The notes under the pieces were generated by a model. It was not told the origin of the DNA, searched no databases, and saw only the letters and a program-made list of their open reading frames with translations. DNA of 64,000 nt from Isoetes taiwanensis (taxonomy: Eukaryota > Streptophyta > Lycopodiopsida > Isoetales > Isoetaceae). Positions 21,264-32,800 of this stretch are shown here, piece after piece; the stretch's first letter is position 1; every line of letters starts with the position of its first letter. Where the stretch lies: assembly GCA_021234155.1 (NCBI GenBank), contig JAJEKV010000135.1, positions 1,369,065-1,433,064 on the forward strand. Direction: 5' to 3'. The position numbers and the translations under genes are program-made.

Positions 21264-24200
21264 GTTACTTCCGCTACAACTATTTCTCTTTCACAATGAC
21301 ACCATTGTTTATCAATCCATATGATTTTGGATGCTCCATATCTAGCTTAAAGGTAATGCATGATTCACCTTATGGTTCGATTAAAGTTCCAAACGTACAA
21401 TATAAATGCATTCTTGTGGCCACTGTTTGACTAATCTGCGTGACATGGAAAAGGGCGTGGAATAATCCGCCTGTTGTGTGCATAAGAATCCGTTTGTTGA
21501 TTGAAGCTAAAGGCTGGCTGCTATATGTAGCATAATAACATGGGGTTTTTTTTGTATTTTTGTACGGTTTTTCTAATGGTTTTTATATGATTTGATGAGC
21601 GTATTGCATAAGGCCTACTAATTAGTACATCTAGAGTGCACATTTTATTTGCATACGCTTGAATTAATTTTAATGCCTCTTTTCAATAGTGTAGACCCAT
21701 ATATCATATATTTTTCCGTTAAGTTCTATTTTTCCTTATTACATTTTATTTTGCTCGACATGCAAAGCTCGAGCAGCTCATTTTAGGGTTCCTGTTTCCT
21801 CGAAAATTAGGTCTCTGGATTATGGTTTTTGCTGTAAGGGATCTCGATCTCGAAAAATTTACTTTAGGTAAAATTTTAGGGTAAGAGTTTCGATTTCTTA
21901 TGGCCTCTGTTTACGACTCTTGTTATTCCGCTGAAGCTCAGATCTTGGGCACCAGAAAGAAAACCTCTTTCAAGAGGACCAGACAGAAATCCTCTTTCAA
22001 TCGGACCTGATAAGAAGCCCCTCTCTAGCGGACCAGAAAGAGGCTCTGATAGGGTTCCAGAAATGGAGCCTGAATGAGCAATTCCTTTGGGAATAAGCTG
22101 CAAAGGTAAGGCTGCAAACGATGGAGTAGCTTCAAAGGTAGCAGCACGCTCGCTTTGTAAATTACACAGTTCGTTGCAAATCATTGATCGAGGAGTTGCT
22201 GTGTTTGCACTAACAGAAGCTCCGGATATGGACTTGAAAGAGGTCTCGGATATGGATGCATTCTTGGGCTTTTCTGTTTGTTGCAAATCTGGCAAGCATT
22301 GTTCTGCTGAATTTCCTATCCGGGTTTGCTACAGAAATTCGAAAAGCCTATTGAAGTCCTGCCATGGCCGCTGCATTTTGTTCTGAACTCAAGACCTTTT
22401 GCTCACGTCTGGAGTCGTCATGCAAAGCTCTACACAGAGCTTGCCAGATGCCTGCAGATCCGAACTCTAATTTTTTACGTGTTCTCTTGGTGTGTTTTTC
22501 CTTCCTTCACGGACTCTGATGACCGAGAGCCTCACGTTTATTTCCAGGTGAGAAAACAGCTGCTTTTGTTCAAAAGCTGAATGATAAAATCGTATCTCTT
22601 ACTAACGACATTGACATTATAAAGTCTACGACAGAAGTCAGGTGGATAATAATAGGACTATGCTGAAGGGCACTTATTCTAACGTCCCCAGACCTACATC
22701 AGTGCCTTCGATACCAAATGACATTGAGGATGTTTCTCCTTTAAGGTCAACAGTTGATGGATGTCAAGTTCCAGATGCGGACAGCGTGTATCTTTTAACT
22801 TCTCGATGTCTCAAAAGGTTCGGCTTTTACTTTATTTTTCGGCAATTTTTCTTGGAAGAAGTAGATTTTGAGTCCCCGAGTTTGGTGAGACATTGGACTA
22901 TCATCAATTATCCAATGAAGGCAAGTAGTACATTTGGTAAATGAATGGTTTTATGTTTTGTGTTTCTATATTTTAGGGTTCTTTTTTGCTCGAAGTGAGC
23001 TTCTCATCGAATGCTCCGGACTTTGCATCACGAGATTTATTCTATTGTGAATGTTCATTCTGTGACGGACCTATGCTTACCAAATCACGTTTTGTTTTGT
23101 CTTTGGACACCATGCTTGCCAAGTATGTTTTTTTTTTTGTCTTGGGCACCTCTCAGATTTTTGTTGATGTTTGCTTTGTTGGATTAGAGGAAGAAAGTGC
23201 ACTTAGAATAATTTCAAGTTGGATGCTGGTTGCTTTTAGGCATCTCACACTCACTAGAGCTTTTGTGTCTCGGGACTATTACATCCGATATCTTGATGGG
23301 TGCACCATGAATTAGAGGCTCAACCATAAATTTTGAGTCGAACAACAAAGGGCAATAAAATGCCTAGAAGCTGCAATAGAAACCTTTGCATCTCTCGAGG
23401 GTATCTAGGATTCCATTTATATCATTTTCATTCCTCTGTCGGTTTAAAAATTGTAACCCTTGCCTTGGTATATTGAGGGCATGAGGGTGCAATTATGTGT
23501 TCCGAATAGAGTGGGTTTGTTATTAGAAGTGAAACATTTCGAGAAAATGGGTTGTGCGTAACCCCGCCAATGTTATCACATACGATCCACGGAAATGAAT
23601 GTACTTTGAAATGAATGTATTTTTCGTGACTAATGCTAAGGAAATCCTTTTAACATGCAAGATCGGGGCTTCAAGATCGGGACTTCAAACCGTCTATTAC
23701 CCGTTTTTTTCCTTTGTCTTGCTATTTAATGTAGAACACGGTACATAATGTTTTCGAGATCTAGTAGGAATACCACATTTTCAAATATTTATTCTTTTGG
23801 GTGTTAAACAATCTTCTTTGGTATTTTAGTCTAGCATGCATTGTTTTGATTAATCACGATTTACGCTATCAAATTTATAAGCATTAAGTAGACAAATGTC
23901 GTGCTATTCACACACGTTTATTAACTCTCAAAGGAGTGTTTGATGCTACATGATTAAAGCTATGCCATGCATATTCAATATGCTAGATATTGATGCTAGA
24001 GTATTTGCCATGCCATGTAAGTTCAATAAATTGTGGCAATATGTTGATATCTCTATCGATTCTCACATAATCATATGATGAGAATTATGCAAGTATTTGG
24101 TTTGTATTAAATGTCTTTCTATTTTTTTCATCAATCTTTACATAATTCCTAAGGCTATTAAAGTTTACCTCCTTTTCTTCCTTTTCTTAGGGCCCGAAGG

Positions 24201-24293
24201 GCCAAAAAAAATTTTTAGTATAACTACCAACACATAACTACAATTAACATTAATTAATACAAACCATTGCATTCCACACTTAAAAATAAAATT

Positions 24294-24524
24294 CCCCCTT
24301 AAACCCCCTTTGGTTTGGGTGCATATTCACACGGGGGGTGACTCCGGGCATCGAGAGCTGTTGGATGAGCATATATGCCTTTTATTCCTCGATCTAGACC
24401 GTACATAGAGATCCTCGTTTGTGGGGTATGCCTGTACAAATTTTGGTATACTGTATAATACAGTTTGCGAAATACTATAAGATTTGAAACAATGTACTAT
24501 ATGGTGTTGATTTTGTACATGTAT
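24294..24524. mobile_element. Fold-back (MITE-like) element, copy 2, right arm missing
   Basis: The left arm and centre match copy 1 in the same orientation (ccccctt aaacccc..., ggggtgactccgggc, gttgattttgtac). The sequence stops matching before the right inverted repeat. Confidence 0.8.
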
Positions 24525-24796
24525 GAACAATCCAGCAGCCAGGAATATCCAAGAGTTGAAAGCAAACAAAGGGCCTAAACTTGAATCTGCAGCAAATCTT
24601 AGGAAGGAAACAAAAGGGGGTTTTGCAGCACTACATTGTAGAATCAGGAAACCAATACCTTGTAAAAAAAAACATTAACATTATGCTAACTGAAGAAACA
24701 TTAAAAAACAAATACCTTTGTAAGTGTGAGCAAAAAATCCATCTCGTGGTAGTAAAATCCACTCCGGCAATAAGAATCCAAGAGGGCAAGTACACA

Positions 24797-24966
24797 TGCA
24801 TATGCACACATGCACACACATGCACATGCACTTGCACTTGCACATGCACATGCACATGCATATACATGCAGATGCACATGAACATGCACATGCACACACA
24901 TGCACATGCATGTGCACATGCACATGCACATGCATGTGCACATGCACATGCATACACATGCGCAGT
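24797..24966. repeat. ACATGC hexanucleotide microsatellite
   Basis: About 170 bp of imperfect acatgc/acatgt units. Overlapping long open frames on both strands (Met-His or Cys-Met repeats) are artefacts of this repeat. Confidence 0.9.
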
Positions 24967-25389
24967 GTTCATGCACAAACACATGCAGAGAAAGACAACA
25001 ACCCTCGGATTGTTCCAATCAACAAAAATCAACGGCCCATAAAGGGCGCACTCTAGAAATACTATTCAGTACACCTCAACGAATACAACAACGAAATCAT
25101 AGAAAAACCATGTGAAAAAACGTATAAAAATCTAAAAGTAACCCCCTGTTATTGTGCTACATATTCGTACCTCTTAACTGAAGGTGAGAAACGAACATGT
25201 TTATCTCTAACATAACAAAACCTCTTAACTACTAGTGTGAACCACAAGCTCATTGAAGTTAGGTTAAGTTGATTTCATGAGCTTAACGTAAGTGCTTCAT
25301 AATAACTATAGTAAAAATGCATATCTTCACAATCCTTTAAGTTAGTCTTAACTTAACAATCTTAATGGGAAACCTATTTTTTGTTAAGC

Positions 25390-26357
25390 TGTGACGTTCC
25401 AGCATAATATACGCCCCGAATACGTATATTATACTACCACGTCACCCGTACATGTCACGGATGACATGTACTTGGTGGCCATTATAGGGTTGCACCTAGG
25501 GGGCAAGGGTTGCACCTAGGGGGCAACATTGAATGTTGTGCATGTTAAAAATAAACATACACAATTATTAAACCCCATGGACCCCATTGCCAAATGGCTA
25601 AATCCCATTTGGCCAATGTCTAACCTAACCCTAAGGGTTTCTATAAAAGGGTTTTCCCCTTAAACCCTAAACCTTTCCTCTCTTTGCATTTTAGGGTTTT
25701 TCCTAGAGCTCCTTTCCTCTCTCGAATTCAGGGTTTTCTTGAGCCATTTCGGCCAAGCATAGACTCAATTCATTGCTCATTCAAAAGCCGCGTCTTTGCA
25801 CAATGATCATCGAGTAGCAAAGAGTCTTCCGGGATCAAGAGCATGGATGCATTCCGAGGATCGAGCGTGTCAAGGACCGGGCATCTAGTCATTACATTTG
25901 TGCAAAAGCCTTTGGCTAGGCAATAAGCTGGTTTAGTATGTTAGATCAGCCATAGAGGCTTGATAGATCCCGAGATCATAAGCCCTAACAAAGGAACCTA
26001 ACTCTAGATGTTTAGGTAGATAGATTTGATGTTATTTTCTATTTCAGTTATGTGATGTTGTATGTATTTCACTCGTGACCTCCATGTATGGGAAGGGGGT
26101 AGAGGCCTAAAGTCGTGGCACAGATGATCCTAGATAGCCTACTAGTTCCCAATTACATGCGGCCCGCGGCAGGGAGCCCACTTTGGTTGTGGATGGCGGG
26201 ACTAGACCGGTTGATAAGGAGGAACTTGTCTCATCACGGTATGATCCCTCTTGTGTGTAAAGCCTATCGGGGGTCTATGCGGGCTAGGCTTAATGGCTTG
26301 TCACTGAGTGTGGGCAAGGCATGAGCTCGACACTCTGCCAAGCAATTCACTGCATCA
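25390..26357 (+). mobile_element. Solo-type LTR related to the 9591-11134 LTR
   Basis: It starts TGTGACGTTCC and has a TATA box (tctataaaagg, about 25640) and a following leader rich in accctaaacc. Near 26050-26200 it matches the reverse complement of 10390-10530 (tacccccttccca..., the gggccgc/ggctcc words). No primer-binding site or gag follows, so it is a solo LTR or a fragment. The 3' end near ...catcaca (26357) is uncertain. It holds a 21-bp tandem (gggttgcacctagggggcaa twice, about 25487) and the palindrome gtacatgtca/tgacatgtac. Confidence 0.65.
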
Positions 26358-27339
26358 CAGATTTCCAGCTAGAAAAAACCAGAGTAAGATCGATGGCGAT
26401 TCGCCGCAACTATACAAGTCCAGCTAGCAAAGCCAGAGCAGCAAGAGAAATTCGGCCAGCATAATCACGATACAGAACAAGCTTCAGAGATTTAAGTTCC
26501 GTGACAGTCCGGACTACTGTCTGATGCCGAAATCAGGAACTCCAGTGCCGGAAACTAACTCCACCAAACTCCAGTGCCGGGAACTACACAATAACCTGAT
26601 CTAATCAATCCGGTTCACAGCTGCCTCTTCGATCTCCATCATCTGACCATCTACGTCCATCCTTTATGCGAATTTCGAGCACCGACATGCAGTTTTTCAA
26701 TTTTCAATCCTTTACACATACTTTGCAAATTTCAATGTCTTAAAAGATTCAATGGTCTTATTATTTTTTTCTTTTAATGGTCTTATGCTCAAGGTTGCTT
26801 CATCCCTTCCATATGGCATGATCATCCACCAACAAGACCAACGTTGCTTTTTTTGCTACAATTCTTCTCAGCTAATATGTTGTACCCCTCTATTATTAAG
26901 GTTGGACCCTTGGATGTGGGCATATTCTTTTACATATGCCTTGAAACCAGATCCTATCCTTACATGTCAGAGTTTGACGAGGTCAACACTGATGCGACTC
27001 TATTATTTAGGGATCCCTATTGGCTTCAATTTTAGGCATTTTTATTGTGCAATAGCCCTTATGCACTCTTCTCAAATTTCTCTCTCTTTCATGTCTTCTA
27101 AGGCATTGTTAGAGCTTTGCAAAATCATGTAAACAGAGGTAAAATGCACTGACCTTCTCAGCTTTATCTTTGTTTCATGTCTTCTGAGGCATTGTTGTCT
27201 TCTGAGGCATTGTTAGACCTTTGCAAAATCGTGTAGACAGAGCCGGCTATACTATAATTCATCACGTTATTCTTATTTATCTCTGTTTCTTAATATCACG
27301 CTATTTCTTGCTTTAGAAAACAAAGAGAGGATCATATTA
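26358..27339. other. Intergenic with local duplications
   Basis: A unit containing tttcatgtcttct(a/g)aggcattgtt and ...tttgcaaaatc(a/g)tgta(a/g)acagag occurs at about 27089 and 27175. The second copy holds an extra internal duplication of gtcttctgaggcattgtt. An open stretch at 26844-27035 (PSIIKVGPLDVGIFFYICLE) looks protein-like but matches nothing I know. Confidence 0.45.
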
Positions 27340-27584
27340 TTTATCAATAAATTCGTTCCTTGGGAACTGAGTATAGCATGTGCTTGTTGTTTTGATATTC
27401 TTCATGTGTTGCAGGTTAGGGTCCACTGCCATAGTCTGATACAGACTGTTACATTGCAAGCGGTAGCAGTATCAACATGATAAATGGTAAGCAATATGTT
27501 GTGCTAACATCCCTGGAAGATATGGTATCACATTATGTGGAGCTATGATGGAATGGTGTGTTTATTTACGTAACTATATGTTGC
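27340..27584 (+). repeat. Inverted copy of the 38702-39080 repeat
   Basis: About 220 bp here matches the reverse complement of 38702-38937 with a few mismatches (for example gcaagcggtagcag and ccctggaagatatggtatcacat). A second, partial copy lies at 38984-39080. No coding function is seen. Confidence 0.85.
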
Positions 27585-28445
27585 AATTTTGTTAATGACA
27601 TCTTAAGAAAGAATATTTGGTGCAAGTAGAATGAGATGACAATGTAAAGATTCATTTGCTTAACCTTTTCCTATTATACTTTGGATAGATAAAAAGGTGC
27701 AGTCTCATGTGTAATGGAAGAAGCAAAGGATAAGAACCAATAATCAATCTTATTTTTCCGTGCAAATGATATTCCTCTTAGAGCCAGTAAACATATCATG
27801 CATTTTAGTGCCACTGAAAATATTTTTGTGGTATGGACTTCCAAACATCTTTTCCCTGAGCAATAAATCCAGAAAAATCAATAAAAAGGATGGATAATGC
27901 TATGCATTGCCGGCGTCCTTCATTGCATCCTTTCAATACATAGGCATAGAATTGTCCTTGAGTGGAAATGATTACGAGTTTGTCTTAGTATGTAGTATAA
28001 CTGGGTTTCAGTTGTGTTTGTTCCTCACAAATGCATTTCTAAGTACAACAATGAACATAGGTTGTAGTATTTGTATTTATATCAATATACATTTATGATC
28101 TTGCCTCTAGAGAAAGATAGTTTTGTACTTTAACTTGGTTTTGGAAATGACCTATGTATGACTCAGAACTAATGTGACTAGGGTGGGTTTTTATGCACCC
28201 AACGTGACACACAATTGGTCCTTGACATGATTAATTACAGAACAATTTCAATGTAGACGTGCCAATTTTGTAAATGTAAAAAACTAGCATGAATTGTCAA
28301 ACTGAAACCACCTATTGTTATATTCAAGTAATTTAAGAAGTTGGGCAGTGCCTGCATCCTGCACATCCTCGACTAATGCCCGACATTGCATCTAATGCCC
28401 TATAAACTCCCATTACATATTCTTTTTTCACACGTCCATAACAAA

Positions 28446-28475
28446 TGCCCGGCATCGCCGGGCACACGTTTCTAG
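28446..28475 (+). mobile_element. Possible Helitron 3' terminus
   Basis: A perfect 8-bp GC-rich hairpin (tgcccggc-atc-gccgggca, 28446-28464) is followed seven bases later by CTAG (28472-28475) and then T. That is the arrangement of a Helitron 3' end (hairpin, then CTRR before T). The sequence immediately after (tttgaattataacag) also occurs, reverse-complemented, at about 40180-40195 without the hairpin, as an empty site would. The 5' end (TC...) was not identified. Confidence 0.4.
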
Positions 28476-31452
28476 TTTGAATTATAACAGGAAGGCCAAG
28501 AATTTATCATTGGGATATGCATTTGCTTAACACACATTTTAGAAGTGTGGTATTTAGCAAAAACATGCTCGAATAATGAGGTCCCATTTTACAGGCCAGC
28601 ATTTGGGCAATAGTTAAATGCACAGATAAACTTCTGCGATTTTTGTTTCGTATTTGGGAATCAGTGGTTAGGACTATGATTTTGATGTCGTATTGTATGA
28701 AAAAGGGTATATTTTGGCATGTTTGAGCTGCTTGTTTGCATTTAGTGGTCTAGTTTCACGTCATTTATGTGTGTGCAAGTTTATTGTTCGCTATTTTTTA
28801 TGCTAAATTGTAGGGGTGGATAGCCTTTCACGCTACTTCCTTTTTCGAGGCTGGGCTATCGTTGAAGCCAAGAACGACCTATTGCTTTGTTGCTTTTATG
28901 GCGGAAGCACGTGAGGTAAGTTAGGGAGGTATGGCGATGAAGCTATGGTGGGAAGCTATGGGCATGGTGTAAACAGAGAGCGAGAGCAGCAGAGCTATGG
29001 CGATGAAGCTATGGCTATGGTGTAAACAAACCGTGCAAGAAGATGATTGATTTTGGCAAAGAGGATTGAAGGCCTCTTTAAAATATTCTGAAATTCTTCA
29101 AATTGGTGGTTCGGGTGATGTCTCAATCGGCAATGTAAGGCCACCAAATAACTGGAAAGCAATCGATAGTTAAAATTTCATATGTGGCTTTAGCTTGGTA
29201 TACGCTTCCAAATACCGCCGGATGCTTTGTCGGCCGCTTGCTTAACAGAGGAAGAATTTCTAGGGTAACGATTGGAAGGAGAATAAGGCTTGATTGTAGA
29301 TGGAGTTTTGGTGGATGCCGCTACTAGTGCTCTAAATCAGGCCATGTAAGGCCAATTTATTAAATATCCTTATGCATCGAGAGCGCTATTGCATGCCCTT
29401 GATTAATGATGCAAATTTTTCCTTTGCCGCTTCTTTTTTGACGTGCTTTTAGGACCCTTTGAAGCTTCCTTTGCTCTCTGCTAAAGCTCTGCTTTGAACC
29501 AATCGATTCGAAATCCTCCTATGTCAGTATGTGTTTGTGAATTACAGCATTACCTTGCTGTGAGATCTGGCAGGGGTTTGAAATCCCCGGGCTGCAAAGC
29601 CTGTTGTTTATATGTGTTAGTGAATTACTTCCCAAAAAAGTGATAACTTTTTGTGACATTTGACAGAGTTGAAATCTCGGGATGCAAAGCCCATTGTTTG
29701 TGTTGTTTTTGCAATTACATTTGTTACTAACCGGTCATTGCCTAAGATGGAGGGTTCGGTGAGGCCGAGATGGCACGAGGTTCAATCCTCCGACCTCGGT
29801 GTAAGCGACCATCTCACAGTGTGTACATCCAAGGCGGTTGACTCCGAGAGTGCGCGGGATTGATTTTGGCAGCAGGATTAATAGGGGGAGCAGTGCAGGA
29901 TCGATTGAGGGAGTTTCGTTTGGCACAATCAGTCTGGCTTTGCAGAGAGACCATGGTTTTGCAGAAATTGTTATTAATGCTATGGTTCGTTAGGCGGATG
30001 CTATTTTCAATTGACACCATAGGGAATGGCATGGTGATTTTTCGGCAAAATGTTAATAGCCATGGATGTGGCACAACACTAGGAATATGCTGCCAATCAA
30101 TGGCTCCCAATCAACGTTTAATGGAAACCCATAATACTTGTAATACCTTTATTCACTTCAATATTTTTGCAATACAGACTAATCCGATCATAGTTCCATA
30201 AACAGTACCGTATCTAAGGTATTTTGTGTTAGATACGTACCTTTTTTAAGAAACGAAAAAAATCCCGGTCGGGCTTTTCTCTCGCGGCCGGCTGCGAGTT
30301 CGTCGATCACTTCTGGAGGGCCTTGCAGATGCAAAATCCGATCAACTTTTCTTTGGACCTGCTGATGAATCGTCTCCATGACCTAAACCAGGTTAGCTAA
30401 GGACCTCTGTTCCGCTGTTTTTTTAGGTTACACAGAGTAGGCCCGAGGTTGTCTTCCATTCTATGTCTTCCAGCTGTTCTGCAAAGATTTTGACATCTCC
30501 AAGTTCTTCTTCTGCTTCTTGTAATTGTCCCTTTCCTTAATGCAAAGCCTTCCTCTTGTGAGCAAGTAACTGCCGCTGCACAGTCTTTTCCTCTTGTGAG
30601 CAACTCTTACTGCTTAGTCCTTCTGCTCTAAATGTGTTATCCTCTACTGGATTTATAATTTAAAATTTATTTGCCGTATCTAACGTATTTTAATAAATTT
30701 AGATACTTTAGATACACATATCTCTCGTATCTATCTTTAGATACTATGTCCGATAGCAATGTTCATACAAGTTTGATAGTATGCTTGACTTGTCCCAAAC
30801 ACTAAGTGATGATGTATGGACCTGGATGAGTGCAGGGCTAATAGAGCATGCGGCCTGCATGGATGAGCTGCAAAATCTAGGCCAGTCTAATCTGCTACAA
30901 TACTAGGAAGGAACTTGCTAGTGAAAAAAATTCTGCAATGTTTGTGCTGGCCATAGGAACTCAAATGAGGGTTTTCCTTGCTTTTCCAGAGCGGGATGCC
31001 TACCTTCAAATATGTTTCATTGCATATTGTTATATGCTTTTCCTGGTTTATCCAATCCTTCAGATTTACCTTGCGAGTTCATCCTGAGTTTTACACAAAC
31101 TAAGCATCACTGCCATTTCAGAGGTGAGAGGAATTCATAGTATACATTCAGTCCAAACAGAGAGAATTGCAGGGTAACATATCTGAACTGGAAGAGATAA
31201 TTACAAAAACCTTGTATGATATAAAACGTTTTCTAAACTTCTTACATACAACAACTGTTTTTTGAATTTATAAACCTAGTTATCAATCATATTTTTTCCA
31301 TAATGATTATTAGTTATGGCATTGGAATGTCCGTATAAAGTTGGCTGCTGTTTGGTTCTTAGTTCACCGTATTCCTCAGGAGCTACATTCAAGTTCGCAG
31401 TATATGATCAGTTGGGTAGATTTATTTGCAAGGATTCAGAAGAAGGCTAACT
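28476..31452. other. Intergenic region upstream of VPS25
   Basis: Includes repeats shared in inverted form with 40045-40205 and a short duplicated ...atggcgatgaagctatgg... segment (about 28932-29010). On the minus strand at 30600-30200 there is a broken, coiled-coil-like coding scrap (LQEAEEELGDVKIFAEQL and VQRKVDRILHLQGPPEVIDE in different frames) that I cannot assign. The VPS25 promoter should lie in the last few hundred bases, but no TATA box was clear. Confidence 0.4.
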
Positions 31453-32800
31453 ATGGATGAGTTCAAGCTTCCCTACTTTTACAATTATCCTCCTTATTTC
31501 ACGTAAGTTTTAGTACGCAAGGAGGGATTTTTGTTCCTATAAAGGCTAGTAGAATATGCATCAATCTGCACTTTTAGTATTAAGAAACTGAAAAGCTTTT
31601 ATGCGTGGAACATATATGAATATAATAGAGAGATAAAAGTCAATCATCTCAAGGATTGCAAATGGATATATGATCTGACAAACTCTGTTTTCTATGTCCT
31701 GGCTGAGCACAATAAATTCCAGTTTGCAGCCTGTGAAAGACACAAGAGAGAAACAAGTACAATTGTGGAAGGAATTGATCCTCAAGTACTGCAGGCATAC
31801 CAACATTTTTGTCATTGATCTCGAAGAGGACTTTCCATTGTTCACAAATGTCTCTATTGATCGTAAGTCTTTCTTGTACATACCATATAAGGGATAACAT
31901 ATAATTTCTGCAAAAAAACCTGTTTTACAGGGAAGTTGAGCCATGAAGCACGATCAGTTTTTCTTTCTGCTTTGGTGTCTGATGGTAATTTTGATTTAGG
32001 ATATTGCATGTTTAATTTCTATACATGTTGAGGATTTTATTTGTAGCTTGTTACTTAGTATTTCATTACATGCTAAGCAGGAAGGGCAGAATGGTTGGAT
32101 AAGAATCATCGAAAATGTTTAATTTTATGGCGCAGGATTCAGGACTGGGTTGATATAATTCTACAATTTGTAAGTGCTTAAATGGATTAAAAGTGACGCA
32201 TTAAGGAAGAATTAGATGCAGAAATCTACATAATGAGTGCTTGCAGCATAGATAACAAGTACTTGCAGATCCTGTTCATGAAAAAGGACAGCAAGTTAGT
32301 TATATGGAGATGGAATTTGTCTACGAGGATGTCTATATAAGTTACTGGATGAGTTGAGTTGTAATGTCAGAAAACATAGTGGGAGTGACTACTGTGGTGA
32401 AATGATATGAAATAGTTATACAAAGTATAATTGGCCAAGAAAAGTTTGTCTTTCCAAAGGTAACATATAGCTTGCATTTCAAATCCTACCTCTGAACTTC
32501 AGTTTCTTATAGCCATCTTGAATATTAACAGAAATAAAACAGGTTAAAGACAATGGCTTGGAGCAAGGAGTGATGACTCTAGAAGAATTTCATTCTGGGG
32601 AAGATACACGAGGGACAGGTATGCACATAGTTTCCGGGGCCTGCCATTGTGAAATTTACCTTCGCACTTGGTTTGCAGAACTTGCTGGTATTGATAGGAC
32701 AGTTCTGGTCCGGGCATTGAGGATACTTGAACAACGGGGCAAAGCAGCCATGTTCAAAGGATCAAATTTAGATGATGAAGGTGTTAAGTTCTCTTTATAG
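31453..32800 (+). CDS. VPS25: VPS25, ESCRT-II complex subunit (six exons, 176 aa)
   Basis: Exons: 31453-31502, 31723-31862, 31931-31984, 32081-32169, 32543-32618, 32679-32800. All five introns are GT-AG and the joined frame is 531 nt, giving 176 residues with no stop, the usual length of VPS25. VPS25 is the ESCRT-II subunit with two winged-helix domains that recruits the ESCRT-III protein VPS20/CHMP6 on endosomes for sorting of ubiquitinated membrane proteins into multivesicular bodies. Family signatures seen are the PPYF motif near residues 13-16 (which in known structures contacts VPS22/VPS36), DTREKQVQLWKELIL, EDFPLF, GRAEWLDKNHRKCLILW, GIDRTVLVRALRILE and the C-terminal DDEGVKFSL. The start is the Met directly before DEFKLPYFYNYPPYF. 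Intron 5 is only 60 nt, in frame and stop-free. Flanks are repeats. I judge the gene intact. Confidence 0.95.

Larger units (their letters stand above)
21522..25165. mobile_element. About 3.6-kb element with long diverged terminal inverted repeats
   Basis: The left end reads tatatgtagcataataaca, followed by ggggttttttttg. The reverse complement of the right end reads aatatgtagcacaataaca, followed by gggggtt. Similarity runs inward about 140 bp (a shared ...tctagagtgc... block at about 21630-21640 and 25049-25056). No transposase motif was recognised. Inside are open stretches of unknown origin (22642-22944; 22986-23315, ending in RDYYIRYLDG) and a Ser/Gly-Pro-Leu-Glu-Arg repeat on the minus strand (about 21955-22050). 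It also contains a truncated fold-back copy and an ACATGC microsatellite. No target-site duplication is clear. Confidence 0.5.

Noticed and set aside
24631-25115. Long overlapping open frames on both strands
   Set aside because: They are produced by the ACATGC microsatellite and consist of Met/His/Cys/Ala repeats.
29860-30201. 113-codon plus-strand ORF upstream of VPS25
   Set aside because: No family features, and the composition resembles chance frames.
31561-31944. 127-codon minus-strand ORF
   Set aside because: It is the shadow of VPS25 exons 2 and 3 on the opposite strand.
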